DNA of 64,000 nt, taken from assembly GCF_002934625.1 (NCBI RefSeq), contig NZ_PTJD01000005.1, forward strand, positions 1 through 64,000, given 5' to 3'. Position numbers and translations under genes: made by a program. The DNA is from Kineococcus xinjiangensis. Lineage in GTDB: Bacteria; Actinomycetota; Actinomycetes; Actinomycetales; Kineococcaceae. Below the pieces are notes generated by a model, which ran no database searches, had not been told where the DNA came from, and worked only from the letters and a program-made list of their open reading frames with translations. Of this stretch, positions 16,801 through 24,000 are shown piece by piece. Positions within the stretch are counted from its first letter, which is position 1. Every line of letters begins with the position of its first letter.

Positions 16801-18002
16801 GCGCGACCCGGCGCGCGGTGACGGCCGGGGCCGTGGGGGCCGGTGCGGTGGCGACCGCGGCGGTGGCCACGACGGGTCTGGCGCTGCTGCTGACGCGCAG
16901 GGTCGTGACCCCGGCGCGCCGTCGGCCCGACGACGTGCACGTGCTGGACGTCTCGGGGGAGCGGGTGGTGCTGCGCGCGGACGTGCAGACCTGCGCCCCG
17001 GGGCGCTACGGGCTGTGGACCCGGGGCGGGGCCGGGCACGTCCGCCTCGGCGAGGTCGTCGCCTCCGACCCCGCGCGCGGCCGGGTGACCCGCGCGCTGC
17101 TGGGCGTGGACCGCGGCTGCGTCACGCCGGGCCCGGCGCGGTGGAACCAGTACTACTACTGCGGGACGCCCACCTCGGCGCTCGGCATCGGGCACGAGGA
17201 CGTCGTCGTCGACTCCGAGGTCGGCGCGCTGCCCGCGTGGTGGGTTGCCGCCGCCGAGGGGGCGGACCCGCTCCCGGCGCGCACCTGCGCGGTGCTGGTG
17301 CACGGGCGCGGCGCCACCCGGGAGGAGGCGCTGCGCCCGGTGCCGATGCTGCACCGCGCGGGGCTGGACGTGCTGGTGCCCGGCTACCGCAACGACGCCG
17401 GTGCCCCGCCCTCCCCGGCGGGCCGCTACGGCCTCGGCGACACCGAGTGGCGCGACGTCGAGGCGGCGGTGGCGTTCGCGCTGGCCCGCGGCGCGGAGCG
17501 CATCGTGCTGGGCGGGTGGTCGATGGGCGGGGCGATCGTGCTGCAGCTGGTCGCCCGCTCACCGCTGGCGGGGCGCGTCGCCGCGCTGGTGCTGGACGGC
17601 CCCGTCCTCGACTGGCACGACGTCATCGAGCACCAGGCGCGGCGCCACCACCTGCCCGCCGGCCTGGGCCGCTACGGGGCGCGGCTGATGGCCCACCCGC
17701 AGGGACGCCGGCTGGTGGGCGTGGACGCCCCGCTCGACCTGGCCCGGTTGGACTGGGTGGCGCGGGCGGCGGAGCTGCACCTGCCCCTGCTGCTCCTGCA
17801 CAGCGACGACGACGAGGTGGTGCCGTCCGGTCCCTCCCGGCGGCTGGCGCAGGCGCGCCCCGACCTGGTCACGCACGTGCCCAGCAGCGGGGTGCTGCAC
17901 ACCAAGGAGTGGAACCTCGACCCCGCGGCGTGGGAGTCGGCGGTGGGGGGATTCCTGCGTCGTCACGGCGTGCTGCCACCGGGCGCGACCGGCGGGGGCT
18001 GA
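16797..18002 (+). CDS. Membrane-anchored alpha/beta hydrolase
   Basis: A 401-aa protein with an N-terminal hydrophobic anchor (about residues 5-38), then an alpha/beta hydrolase fold. The nucleophile elbow is GGWSMGGA (Ser about residue 242), the acid is probably in LLHSDDDEVV (about 336-340), and the base is His in SGVLHTKEWN (about 368). VHGRGATREE forms the oxyanion-hole region. GTG 16797 overlaps the preceding stop (GTGA) and follows GGAGGAGGG. The substrate is unknown; exported serine hydrolases of this layout are often lipases, esterases or peptidases acting at the cell surface. Confidence 0.82.
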   Translation: MSATRRAVTAGAVGAGAVATAAVATTGLALLLTRRVVTPARRRPDDVHVLDVSGERVVLRADVQTCAPGRYGLWTRGGAGHVRLGEVVASDPARGRVTRALLGVDRGCVTPGPARWNQYYYCGTPTSALGIGHEDVVVDSEVGALPAWWVAAAEGADPLPARTCAVLVHGRGATREEALRPVPMLHRAGLDVLVPGYRNDAGAPPSPAGRYGLGDTEWRDVEAAVAFALARGAERIVLGGWSMGGAIVLQLVARSPLAGRVAALVLDGPVLDWHDVIEHQARRHHLPAGLGRYGARLMAHPQGRRLVGVDAPLDLARLDWVARAAELHLPLLLLHSDDDEVVPSGPSRRLAQARPDLVTHVPSSGVLHTKEWNLDPAAWESAVGGFLRRHGVLPPGATGGG

Positions 18003-18084
18003 GCGGGGGGCCGGCACACGGCCTTTCGGGTGGATCGGGGGGCCGGACCCTCGACCGGCGACGCGGTTCCGCCGATGGTGAGCC

Positions 18085-18186
18085 GGGGCATCCGCCTGCC
18101 AGAGAAGGGCAAACCCGTCGTGAGGCGGGGACGCAAAGCCACGGGGCCTCACCGCCAGGCGAGGCAGCCCGGCCACCGAAGGGAAC
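18085..18186 (+). ncRNA. Cyclic di-GMP-I (GEMM) riboswitch aptamer
   Basis: The core motifs are AAGGGCAAACC (18105-18115) and GGGACGCAAAGCC (18128-18140). Between them is a 6-bp stem (CCCGTC 18114-18119 with GGCGGG 18124-18129) closed by a GTGA tetraloop, the GNRA loop of P1b. The second arm pairs GCCTC (18146-18150) with GAGGC (18161-18165). The 3' part is GCCCGGCCACCGAAG. The purine-rich AAGGGA before ATG 18193 merges with the 3' edge of the aptamer, so ligand binding could control ribosome access. The outer P1 pairing is the least certain part. Confidence 0.85.
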
Positions 18187-18192
18187 CACCGC

Positions 18193-18690
18193 ATGCGCAG
18201 CAGCACCAGGGCCACCGTCGTCGCAGCTCTCGTCCTCGGGCTCACGCTGCCCGCGGGGGGTGCGGCGATCGCGGCCGGGCCGGACAAGGGCCGCACCGCG
18301 GCCGTCGCCGCGGCCGGCGAGACGAAGAAGAAGCCGGCGAAGAAGGCCCGCAAGGCCGTCGTCTCGCTGCGGGCGGGCGGCACCGTCACCGCCGTCGACG
18401 CGGCGGCGGGGACGCTCACGTTCACCGTGAAGGGCGGCAGGAACAAGGCCCTGCGCGACAAGCCGCTCACCGTGACCGTGGCGAAGGACGCCAAGATCAC
18501 CCGGGACGACGCCGTCGTGGAGCTGTCGGCCGTGCTGGTCGGCGACCGCGTCCAGGTCAAGGGCGTGAAGGTCGACGCCACCTACACGGTGGCCCGGGTG
18601 GCGGCCTCCGCCGCCGAGTCGGCGCCGGCGCCGGCCCCCGAGCCGACCCCGACCCCGACGCCCACGCCGGAGCCGACGCCCACGCCGTGA
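18193..18690 (+). CDS. Secreted small protein under c-di-GMP riboswitch control
   Basis: A 165-aa protein with a signal peptide (MRSSTRATVVAALVLGLTLPAGGAAIAAG, probable cleavage after the Ala-rich segment), a lysine-rich linker (ETKKKPAKKARK), a beta-rich domain of about 75 residues (VSLRAGGTVTAVDAAAGTLTFTVKGGRNK ... RVQVKGVKVDATYTVARV), and a proline-threonine tail of EPTPTP repeats. The core resembles DUF5666-type OB-like secreted domains. The PT tail is typical of surface-exposed or wall-spanning stalks. Control by a c-di-GMP aptamer suggests a role in adhesion, surface attachment or a motile/sessile switch. It ends at a very strong hairpin. Confidence 0.8.
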   Translation: MRSSTRATVVAALVLGLTLPAGGAAIAAGPDKGRTAAVAAAGETKKKPAKKARKAVVSLRAGGTVTAVDAAAGTLTFTVKGGRNKALRDKPLTVTVAKDAKITRDDAVVELSAVLVGDRVQVKGVKVDATYTVARVAASAAESAPAPAPEPTPTPTPTPEPTPTP

Positions 18691-18716
18691 CGTCCGGCGC
18701 GGCCGCGACGGCCTGA

Positions 18717-18764
18717 GCACGCAGCACGGCTCCGGAACCTCGGTTCCGGGGCCGTGCTGCGTGC
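18717..18764. terminator. Long bidirectional hairpin between the secreted-protein gene and ribA
   Basis: A 14-bp perfect outer stem (18717-18730 with 18751-18764) plus an inner 7-bp stem CCGGAAC/GTTCCGG around a CTCG loop. It serves converging genes on both strands. Confidence 0.85.
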
Positions 18765-18790
18765 GGGGTGGGACCCCTCCCGCCGGGTGC

Positions 18791-19486
18791 TCAGGGGACG
18801 CCGGGCAGGCGGTGGCCCATGCGGTCGCGCTTGGTGCGCAGGTAGTCGACGTTGTCGCCGGTGGCGGCCACCGGCAGGTCCACCCGCTCCACCACGTCGA
18901 CGCCGTGCGCGGCCAGCGCCGCCACCTTGGCGGGGTTGTGCGTCAGCAGGCGCACGTCGCGCACCCCGAGGTCGCGCAGCACCGCCGCGGCGCCGGAGAA
19001 GTCCCGGGCGTCCACGGGCAGGCCGAGGTCGAGGTTGGCCTCCACGGTGTCGCGGCCGGCCTCCTGCAGGGCGTAAGCGGCGATCTTGTCGGCCAGGCCG
19101 ATGCCGCGCCCCTCGTGCCCGCGCAGGTAGACCACGACACCGCGGCCCTCGGCCGTGACGGCGGCGAGGGCGGCGTCGAGCTGCGGGCCGCAGTCGCAGC
19201 GCAGGGAGCCCAGCACGTCGCCCGTCAGGCACTCCGAGTGCAGCCGCACCAGGACCCCGGAGCCCTCGGCGACGTCCCCGGCGACCAGCGCCAGGTGCTC
19301 GGCCCCGGCGGAGTCCCGGTAGGCCACGGCCGTGAACTCCCCCCGCGTCGTCGGCAGCCGGGTCGACGCCACGCGCGTCACCGTCACCGCGGCGCCGGGC
19401 ACCGCGCCGGCGCGCGCGGGGGTCGCCCCGGCGCCGGGACCACCGGCGCCGGGGCCGTCCGGCGTGCGCGTGAGGGGAAGGGTCAC
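18791..19486 (-). CDS. ribA: GTP cyclohydrolase II
   Basis: The 231-aa enzyme opens GTP to the pyrimidine precursor of riboflavin. Zinc ligands are in [18 protein letters not shown], and the catalytic region reads [19 protein letters not shown], with [15 protein letters not shown] (here EANLDLGLP) and LLTHNPAKV further on. It is the stand-alone RibA type, not fused to DHBP synthase. GTG at 19486 overlaps the stop of the sufE-like gene (GTGA), so it is translated as the third cistron of a sulfurtransferase-SufE-RibA operon. The first 25 residues are a Gly/Ala/Pro-rich extension. Linkage of riboflavin synthesis to sulfur trafficking genes is unusual but may be incidental. Confidence 0.93.
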   Translation of the reverse strand: MTLPLTRTPDGPGAGGPGAGATPARAGAVPGAAVTVTRVASTRLPTTRGEFTAVAYRDSAGAEHLALVAGDVAEGSGVLVRLHSECLTGDVLGSLRCDCGPQLDAALAAVTAEGRGVVVYLRGHEGRGIGLADKIAAYALQEAGRDTVEANLDLGLPVDARDFSGAAAVLRDLGVRDVRLLTHNPAKVAALAAHGVDVVERVDLPVAATGDNVDYLRTKRDRMGHRLPGVP

Positions 19487-19953
19487 TGCACCTGCGCTGC
19501 CGCGTGCGCTGCCCGCACCTGGCGCTTGACGCGCCCGAGCATCCCCGTCATCCCGCGCAGGCGCAGCGGGCTGATGGCCTGCATGAGGCCGAGGCGGGCG
19601 CAGAAGTCCTCGGGCACGTCGAGGACCTCCTTGCCGGACATGCCGTGCAGGCCCTCGCGCAGCACACCCGCGAAGCCGCGGGTGGTGGGCGCCTCCTGCG
19701 GGGCGGAGAAGTGCAGGTGCGCGCGGTCCTCGCCGTCCAGCTCGACGCTGACGAAGACGGGGGACTGGCACTCCTCCACCTGCTCCATCAGCTCCGGGTG
19801 TCCCTCGAGGTGCGCCGGCAGCGGCGGCAGCCCGTCGGAGTACTCCAGGAGCAGCTTCAGCCGGTCGCGCTCGGAGACGGCGTGGAACTCCTCCACGATC
19901 TCCGCGAGCTTGGGGGACAGGCCCTCGGTGTCGGGCCCCGTCAGGTTGACCAT
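19483..19953 (-). CDS. sufE: SufE-family sulfur acceptor
   Basis: A 156-aa protein of the SufE/NifU-like fold. Signatures include [34 protein letters not shown] at the N-terminus and [16 protein letters not shown] around residue 60, where the Cys is the sulfur-accepting residue. [17 protein letters not shown] ends the domain. It is coupled to the upstream sulfurtransferase by an ATGA overlap. In actinobacteria a rhodanese followed by a SufE-like gene is a standard pair. It delivers sulfane sulfur for Fe-S or thio-compound synthesis in the cytosol. The desulfurase partner is elsewhere. Confidence 0.9.
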   Translation of the reverse strand: MVNLTGPDTEGLSPKLAEIVEEFHAVSERDRLKLLLEYSDGLPPLPAHLEGHPELMEQVEECQSPVFVSVELDGEDRAHLHFSAPQEAPTTRGFAGVLREGLHGMSGKEVLDVPEDFCARLGLMQAISPLRLRGMTGMLGRVKRQVRAAHAAAQVQ

Positions 19954-20861
19954 CACTTCCCGCCCTTCGCCGGCACGGTGCCGGGCTCCTCGCCGACCGC
20001 GATCGGCACGCGCACGGTGTTGCCCCACTCGGTCCAGGAGCCGTCGTAGTTGCGGACCTTGGAGAAGCCGAGCAGGTGGGTGAGGACGAACCACGTGTGG
20101 CTGGACCGCTCGCCGATGCGGCAGTAGGCGATCACGTCGTCGTCGGGGGAGAGGCCCTTCTCCTGCTGGTAGATGGCCTCCAGCTCCGCGCGCGGCTTGA
20201 AGGTGCCGTCCTCGGCGGCCGCCCGCGCCCACGGCACGCTCTGCGCCCCGGGGATGTGCCCGCCGCGCAGGGTGCCCTCCTGGGGGTAGTCGGGCATGTG
20301 GGTGCGCTCGCCGGTGTACTCCTGCGGGGAGCGCACGTCCACCATGGCGCCGCCGAGGTGGGTGAGCACGTCGTCCTTGAAGGCGCGGATCGCGGAGTCG
20401 TCGCGCTCGACGACCGGGTAGTCGGTGGGCCCGGGCTGCGGCACGTCGCGGGTCAGCTCCCGGCCCTCCTCGATCCACTTGGTGCGGCCGCCGTCGAGGA
20501 GGCGCACGTCCGGGTGGCCGAAGAGGGTGAACACCCACAGCGCGTAGGCGGCCCACCAGTTGTTCTTGTCGCCGTAGATGACGACGGTGGTGTCGCGGCC
20601 GATGCCCTTGGCGGACATGAGCCGGGCGAAGCCGGCGCCGTCGAGGTAGTCGCGGGTGACGGTGTCGTTGAGCTCGGTGTGCCAGTCGACCTTGACCGAG
20701 CCGGGGATGTGGCCGGTGTCGTAGAGCAGGACGTCCTCGTCGCTCTCGACGACGACGAGGCCGGGGGTGCCCAGGCGCTCGGCCAGCCACCCGGTCGTCA
20801 CGAGGCGCTCGGGGTGCGCGTACTCGGCGAGCTTCGGGTCGGGGTCGTGGGGCAGGGCCAC
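19953..20861 (-). CDS. sseA: Sulfurtransferase (tandem rhodanese; thiosulfate/3-mercaptopyruvate type)
   Basis: The 302-aa protein has two rhodanese domains. The first (about residues 20-140) ends with [23 protein letters not shown], where the Cys position is Asp, so it is inactive. The second (about 165-285) carries the active loop [13 protein letters not shown] with the catalytic Cys; CRxGxR-S loops are typical of actinobacterial thiosulfate sulfurtransferases. GTG at 20861 has AGGAGG 6 bases upstream. It heads the operon with sufE and ribA. The long gap upstream holds a repeat array that separates it from the divergent zapE. Confidence 0.92.
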   Translation of the reverse strand: MALPHDPDPKLAEYAHPERLVTTGWLAERLGTPGLVVVESDEDVLLYDTGHIPGSVKVDWHTELNDTVTRDYLDGAGFARLMSAKGIGRDTTVVIYGDKNNWWAAYALWVFTLFGHPDVRLLDGGRTKWIEEGRELTRDVPQPGPTDYPVVERDDSAIRAFKDDVLTHLGGAMVDVRSPQEYTGERTHMPDYPQEGTLRGGHIPGAQSVPWARAAAEDGTFKPRAELEAIYQQEKGLSPDDDVIAYCRIGERSSHTWFVLTHLLGFSKVRNYDGSWTEWGNTVRVPIAVGEEPGTVPAKGGK

Positions 20862-21028
20862 GGATGTCCTCCTGAGGTGCTCGTGCTGGTGCTGCGCCCG
20901 GGCGGGCGCCGGCGCTCGTCGTCCAGCGGTCGGATCGTCCTGCTGTCGAGCGGCAACACCGGGGCCCGTCCCGGCGTTCCCCGCCGCCCGAAGTGTCCCA
21001 GACCACCGGCCGGGCGCCGACCACGCAC
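20862..21028. other. Intergenic region upstream of the sulfurtransferase
   Basis: This GC-rich region should contain the minus-strand promoter for the sulfurtransferase operon. I see no clear -35/-10 and no gene. It borders directly on the repeat array. Confidence 0.5.
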
Positions 21029-21378
21029 GGGCGCGGCAGCACCCATCGGGTGACGGGCGCGGCAGCACCCATCGGGTGACGGGCGCGGCAGCACCCATCG
21101 GGTGACGGGCGCGGCAGCACCCATCGGGTGACGGGCGCGGCAGCACCCATCGGGTGACGGGCGCGGCAGCACCCATCGGGTGACGGGCGCGGCAGCACCC
21201 ATCGGGTGACGGGCGCGGCAGCACCCATCGGGTGACGGCTGCTGCGGCGCCCGGCGGGTGGCTCCTGCGGCAGCACCCGGCGGGTGGCTCCTGCGGCAGC
21301 ACCCGGCGGGTGGCTCCTGCGGCAGCACCCGTCGGGTGACGGCTGCTGCGGCGCCCGTCGGGTGGCTCCTGCGGCACC
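21029..21378. repeat. 26-bp tandem repeat array with a conserved internal palindrome
   Basis: Eight perfect head-to-tail copies of a 26-base unit occupy 21029-21236. About five and a half diverged copies (24-28 bases) follow to 21378. Every unit keeps the inverted repeat CACCC-N3-GGGTG, with N3 being ATC, GGC or GTC; two copies have CGCCC on the first arm. There are no unique spacers, so this is not CRISPR. It ends 4 bases before the -10 of zapE. Confidence 0.95.
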
Positions 21379-21382
21379 TCAC

Positions 21383-21388
21383 TACGCT
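21383..21388 (+). promoter_or_regulatory. Leaderless -10 for zapE
   Basis: TACGCT at 21383-21388 ends 6 bases before the GTG at 21395. The repeat array occupies the -35 region and everything upstream. Confidence 0.55.
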
Positions 21389-21394
21389 CGCGCT

Positions 21395-22465
21395 GTGACC
21401 GCTGCCGCCGATCTCGCCGCCCCCGCGCGCCTCGTCGACCGCGACCCCCGGGTCCGCCCCGAGCAGCTGGTCGCCGAGCTGGTGCCCCCGCCCCGCTTCG
21501 GGGACGTGCGCTTCAGCACCTACGTGCCCGACCCGGCGCAGCCGACGCAGGCGCAGGCCGTGGAGCGGCTCGGCGCCTTCGGGCAGGAGATCACGGCGGG
21601 CGGCGGCGGCGGTGGTGGTGGCGGCCTGCTGGGCATGTTCCGCCGCGGCCGCAGCGCCCCGCAGTCGCCGGGGCGCTACCTCGACGGCGGCTTCGGCGTG
21701 GGCAAGACGCACCTGCTGTCGTCGCTGTTCCACCAGGTCAGCACCGAGGGCGGGCGCCCGGCCGCCTACGGCACGTTCGTGGAGTACACGAACCTGGTGG
21801 GCGCGCTGGGCTTCCGCCCGGCCGTGGACGCCCTCGGCGGCAACGCGCTGGTCTGCATCGACGAGTTCGAGCTGGACGACCCGGGCGACACGGTCCTGAT
21901 GTCGCGGCTGATGCGCGAGCTGGTGGACCGGGGCGTGCGGCTGGCGGCGACGTCGAACACGCTGCCCGACGCGCTGGGGGAGGGCCGCTTCGCCGCGCAG
22001 GACTTCCAGCGGGAGATCCAGGCGCTGGCCTCGCAGTTCGAGGTGCTGCGCGTCGACGGGGAGGACTACCGCCACCGGGGGCTGCCCGCGGCGCCGCAGC
22101 CGCTGCCCTCCGGTGCGGTAGCCGAGGTCGCCGCCGCGCAGCCGGGTGCGACGCTGGACTCCTTCACGGGGCTGCTGGAGCACCTCTCCCGGGTGCACCC
22201 CAGCCGCTACGGGGCGATGGTCGAGGGTGTGACCGCCGTGTGCGTGCAGGACGTCACGACGGTCGCGGACGACGTGGTGGGGCTGCGGCTGGTCGTGCTG
22301 GCCGACCGCCTCTACGACCGCGACATCCCGGTGGTGCCCTCCGGTGAGCCCTTCGACCGGCTCTTCACGGAGGCGCTGCTGCGCGGCGGCTACCGGAAGA
22401 AGTACCTGCGGGCGGTCTCGCGGCTCTCCGCGCTGGCGCGCGAGGGGGCGTCGCTGCGGCGCTGA
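21395..22465 (+). CDS. zapE: ZapE/AFG1-family cell-division ATPase
   Basis: The 356-aa P-loop ATPase has Walker [11 protein letters not shown] (about residue 110) and Walker [16 protein letters not shown] (about 150), followed by sensor-like [16 protein letters not shown], all typical of the AFG1/ZapE group. In E. coli ZapE acts at the division ring under stress; mitochondrial AFG1 handles respiratory-chain proteins. The chain holds a nine-glycine run (about residues 69-77) before the P-loop, a low-complexity insertion. GTG at 21395 is chosen by the -10 spacing and the family N-terminus. Confidence 0.9.
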   Translation: MTAAADLAAPARLVDRDPRVRPEQLVAELVPPPRFGDVRFSTYVPDPAQPTQAQAVERLGAFGQEITAGGGGGGGGGLLGMFRRGRSAPQSPGRYLDGGFGVGKTHLLSSLFHQVSTEGGRPAAYGTFVEYTNLVGALGFRPAVDALGGNALVCIDEFELDDPGDTVLMSRLMRELVDRGVRLAATSNTLPDALGEGRFAAQDFQREIQALASQFEVLRVDGEDYRHRGLPAAPQPLPSGAVAEVAAAQPGATLDSFTGLLEHLSRVHPSRYGAMVEGVTAVCVQDVTTVADDVVGLRLVVLADRLYDRDIPVVPSGEPFDRLFTEALLRGGYRKKYLRAVSRLSALAREGASLRR

Positions 22466-22479
22466 GGGCGCTGCCCGCC

Positions 22480-22630
22480 CGCTGGGCCCGCCCGGTCAGC
22501 GGGCGTCGTCAGTGGGACGCAGCCGGCTTGCGCCAGCGCCACACCGCCGCGCCCGACAATGTGCAGGGCCGCCACGACGCCGAGCAGGCTGCCGAGGCGG
22601 CGGGTGTCCCCGCGGGTCCAGCGGCGGGAG
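22480..22630 (-). pseudogene. Remnant of the N-terminus of a NiCoT nickel/cobalt permease
   Basis: The minus strand, read from about 22629, gives SRRWTRGDTRRLGSLLGVV then AALHIVGRGGVALAQAG. It aligns with the start of the intact permease at 44670-45815 (FTAGEWRSIAGMAGFILLLHVVGWGVLLLA). Similarity ends near 22515, and the signature RHAFDADHI that should follow is missing. The same frame is open upstream with a proline-rich leader but lacks a clear start. It appears to be the stump of a deleted permease gene against the 3' end of zapE. Confidence 0.5.
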
Positions 22631-22742
22631 GCGCCGAGGGCCTGGGTGGGCGCGCCCGCTGCGGGGGCGCTGTCGGGAGACGGGCCGGTGCGGGACGACG
22701 GGGCTTCCGGGCGGGCTGGGACGAGCGACCTGCGCCGCCGCC

Positions 22743-22765
22743 TTCCTGCGAAGAGTTCGCAGGAA
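22743..22765 (-). terminator. Terminator of the three-gene ATPase/TOPRIM/SLOG operon
   Basis: A perfect 10-bp inverted repeat, TTCCTGCGAA (22743-22752) with TTCGCAGGAA (22756-22765) around a 3-base loop, begins 19 bases after the last stop codon of the operon. Confidence 0.7.
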
Positions 22766-22783
22766 CGGGGAGCCCCTGGTGGC

Positions 22784-23350
22784 TCAGGACGACGATGGCT
22801 CCGGTCTCACCCGCTCGTCGGCCCGGCGCAGCGCGTCCGTGACGGCCTCCTCCACGCGGTCGCCGCAGTCGACCAGTCCGGCGAGCACCGTCCCCGACGC
22901 CACCGCCGGGTCCAGGTCCACCCCGGCCACCGGCCCGCCCGCCTTGTGCAGCGCGTGCACGACCTCGACGACGGTGCCCGGGTTGAGGCCCACGGCCACG
23001 ATCGCGTCGCAGGAGTTCACCAGCACGAAGTTGCGCGCCTCACCGATGCCGGTGCAGACGACGTGCGTCAGGTGCCGCGACGCCCGGTCGGCGTCGGCGT
23101 CGGGGAGGATCCCGATGCTCGTCCCACCGGCTGTCGCCGCCCCCGCCGCCGCGGCGTCCATCACTCCGCCGAGCCCGCCGCAGACCACCACGGCGCCGCT
23201 CCGGGCGAGCAGGTTTCCGGCGCGGTGGGCGAGTTCCCGCTGATGCGGTGTGGCGTCGTCACCGGGACCGACGACGCCGATCTGCAAGCGGCGCACCAGC
23301 GGTCGCTCGCCGGGCATCGTGCGGTTTCGAGGAACCGGGGACTGGTTCAC
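22784..23350 (-). CDS. SLOG/LOG-like nucleotide-binding protein (TIGR00725-like)
   Basis: The 188-aa protein has a Rossmann fold of the SLOG/LOG superfamily: QIGVVGPGDD at strand 1, VVVCGGLGGVMDAAAAGA (the GGxxGxM loop), GTSIGILPDAD, and AIVAVGLNPGTVVEVVHAL, which replaces the PGGxGTxxE motif of LOG enzymes. GTG at 23350 overlaps the stop of the upstream gene (GTGA), so it is chosen; ATG 23317 is a possible internal start. LOG enzymes hydrolyse nucleoside monophosphates, and some SLOG proteins sense nucleotide signals in defence systems. The changed motif makes binding more likely than LOG catalysis. It could also be an unrelated housekeeping TIGR00725 protein. Confidence 0.75.
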   Translation of the reverse strand: MNQSPVPRNRTMPGERPLVRRLQIGVVGPGDDATPHQRELAHRAGNLLARSGAVVVCGGLGGVMDAAAAGAATAGGTSIGILPDADADRASRHLTHVVCTGIGEARNFVLVNSCDAIVAVGLNPGTVVEVVHALHKAGGPVAGVDLDPAVASGTVLAGLVDCGDRVEEAVTDALRRADERVRPEPSSS

Positions 23351-24000
23351 GAATCTCTCAGGTCGGAGGCTACGCGGTCGATCCCCTCGAGCATCTGCTG
23401 CCATGCCGACAAGCGCGTCACCGGTCCCTCGCAGTCGAGGTTCTCGAGCAGCAAGCGCCGCTGCTGCTCGAAGCGCTTGGCCACGCGTTCCCGGCGCCGC
23501 CCTCGCTCTCCGGATGCGGCGAGGAGCACCTCGCGCAGCAGCGCCTTGGGATCCGCGCGCCTCTCGACCTCGGCGGCGCTCGGGAGGTGCAGTGGTTCCC
23601 GTCCAGCCGGGTTCCCGGCCGCTCGGCGGATCGCCTCCTCGTCGAGGAGCAGCCACGCCTCTGTCATGCGCATCGGGATCACGGGCACGAGGTGGCTCTC
23701 CAGCTGGCACGCATCGAGGGCCTGCCGCATCTCTTCCTGCCGCGCGGCCACGTCCGCGGTGTCGGTGTCCCGATGGAGGATGATCACGTCCGGCCTGCCC
23801 TGCATCAGCCGACATCCAGCCCGGACACGCGAAGCCACGTCCCTGCCCACTCGTTCCCCGAGCAGGGTGAAGTCCGGCGCGCTGATCCGCAGCCGCACGC
23901 CCCGGTCGAGGAAGAGCCGCGTCACGATCTCGGCCAGCGGCGCATCGCTGGAGCCCTCGGCGGCGAAGAACGCCGTCCGTGGGCGCGTCCGATCGCTCAT
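23347..24000 (-). CDS. TOPRIM-like protein (DUF4276/RloB-type), second gene of a candidate defence operon
   Basis: A 217-aa protein with the acidic pattern of TOPRIM-type nucleases. Glu15 lies in FFAAEGSSD, Asp78 and Asp80 lie in VIILHRDTDTAD, and the conserved MRMTEAWLLLDEEAI (Glu114, Trp116) resembles DUF4276 and RloB proteins. The C-terminal third is helical and basic (GERGRRRERVAKRFEQQRRLLLENL). The ATG overlaps the ATPase stop (ATGA). In PARIS, AbiL and similar systems an ABC-type ATPase works with such a protein as the toxic effector. The domain call is by motif only. Confidence 0.7.
   Translation of the reverse strand: MSDRTRPRTAFFAAEGSSDAPLAEIVTRLFLDRGVRLRISAPDFTLLGERVGRDVASRVRAGCRLMQGRPDVIILHRDTDTADVAARQEEMRQALDACQLESHLVPVIPMRMTEAWLLLDEEAIRRAAGNPAGREPLHLPSAAEVERRADPKALLREVLLAASGERGRRRERVAKRFEQQRRLLLENLDCEGPVTRLSAWQQMLEGIDRVASDLRDS

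Noticed and set aside
18002-18040. Terminator of the hydrolase gene (GGCCG/CGGCC hairpin)
   Set aside because: The 5-bp stem is too weak to separate from background in this GC-rich DNA.
19953-21377. Sulfurtransferase read as a longer protein with a repetitive N-terminus translated from the 26-bp array
   Set aside because: AGGAGG and a GTG at 20861 give the family N-terminus, and a 26-base period would change reading frame at each unit.
21029-21378. CRISPR array
   Set aside because: The repeats are directly adjacent with no unique spacers and there are no cas genes in the window.
22784-23350. Cytokinin-activating LOG phosphoribohydrolase
   Set aside because: The PGGxGTxxE motif needed for LOG activity is changed to GLNPGTVVE; a SLOG/TIGR00725-like binding protein fits better.
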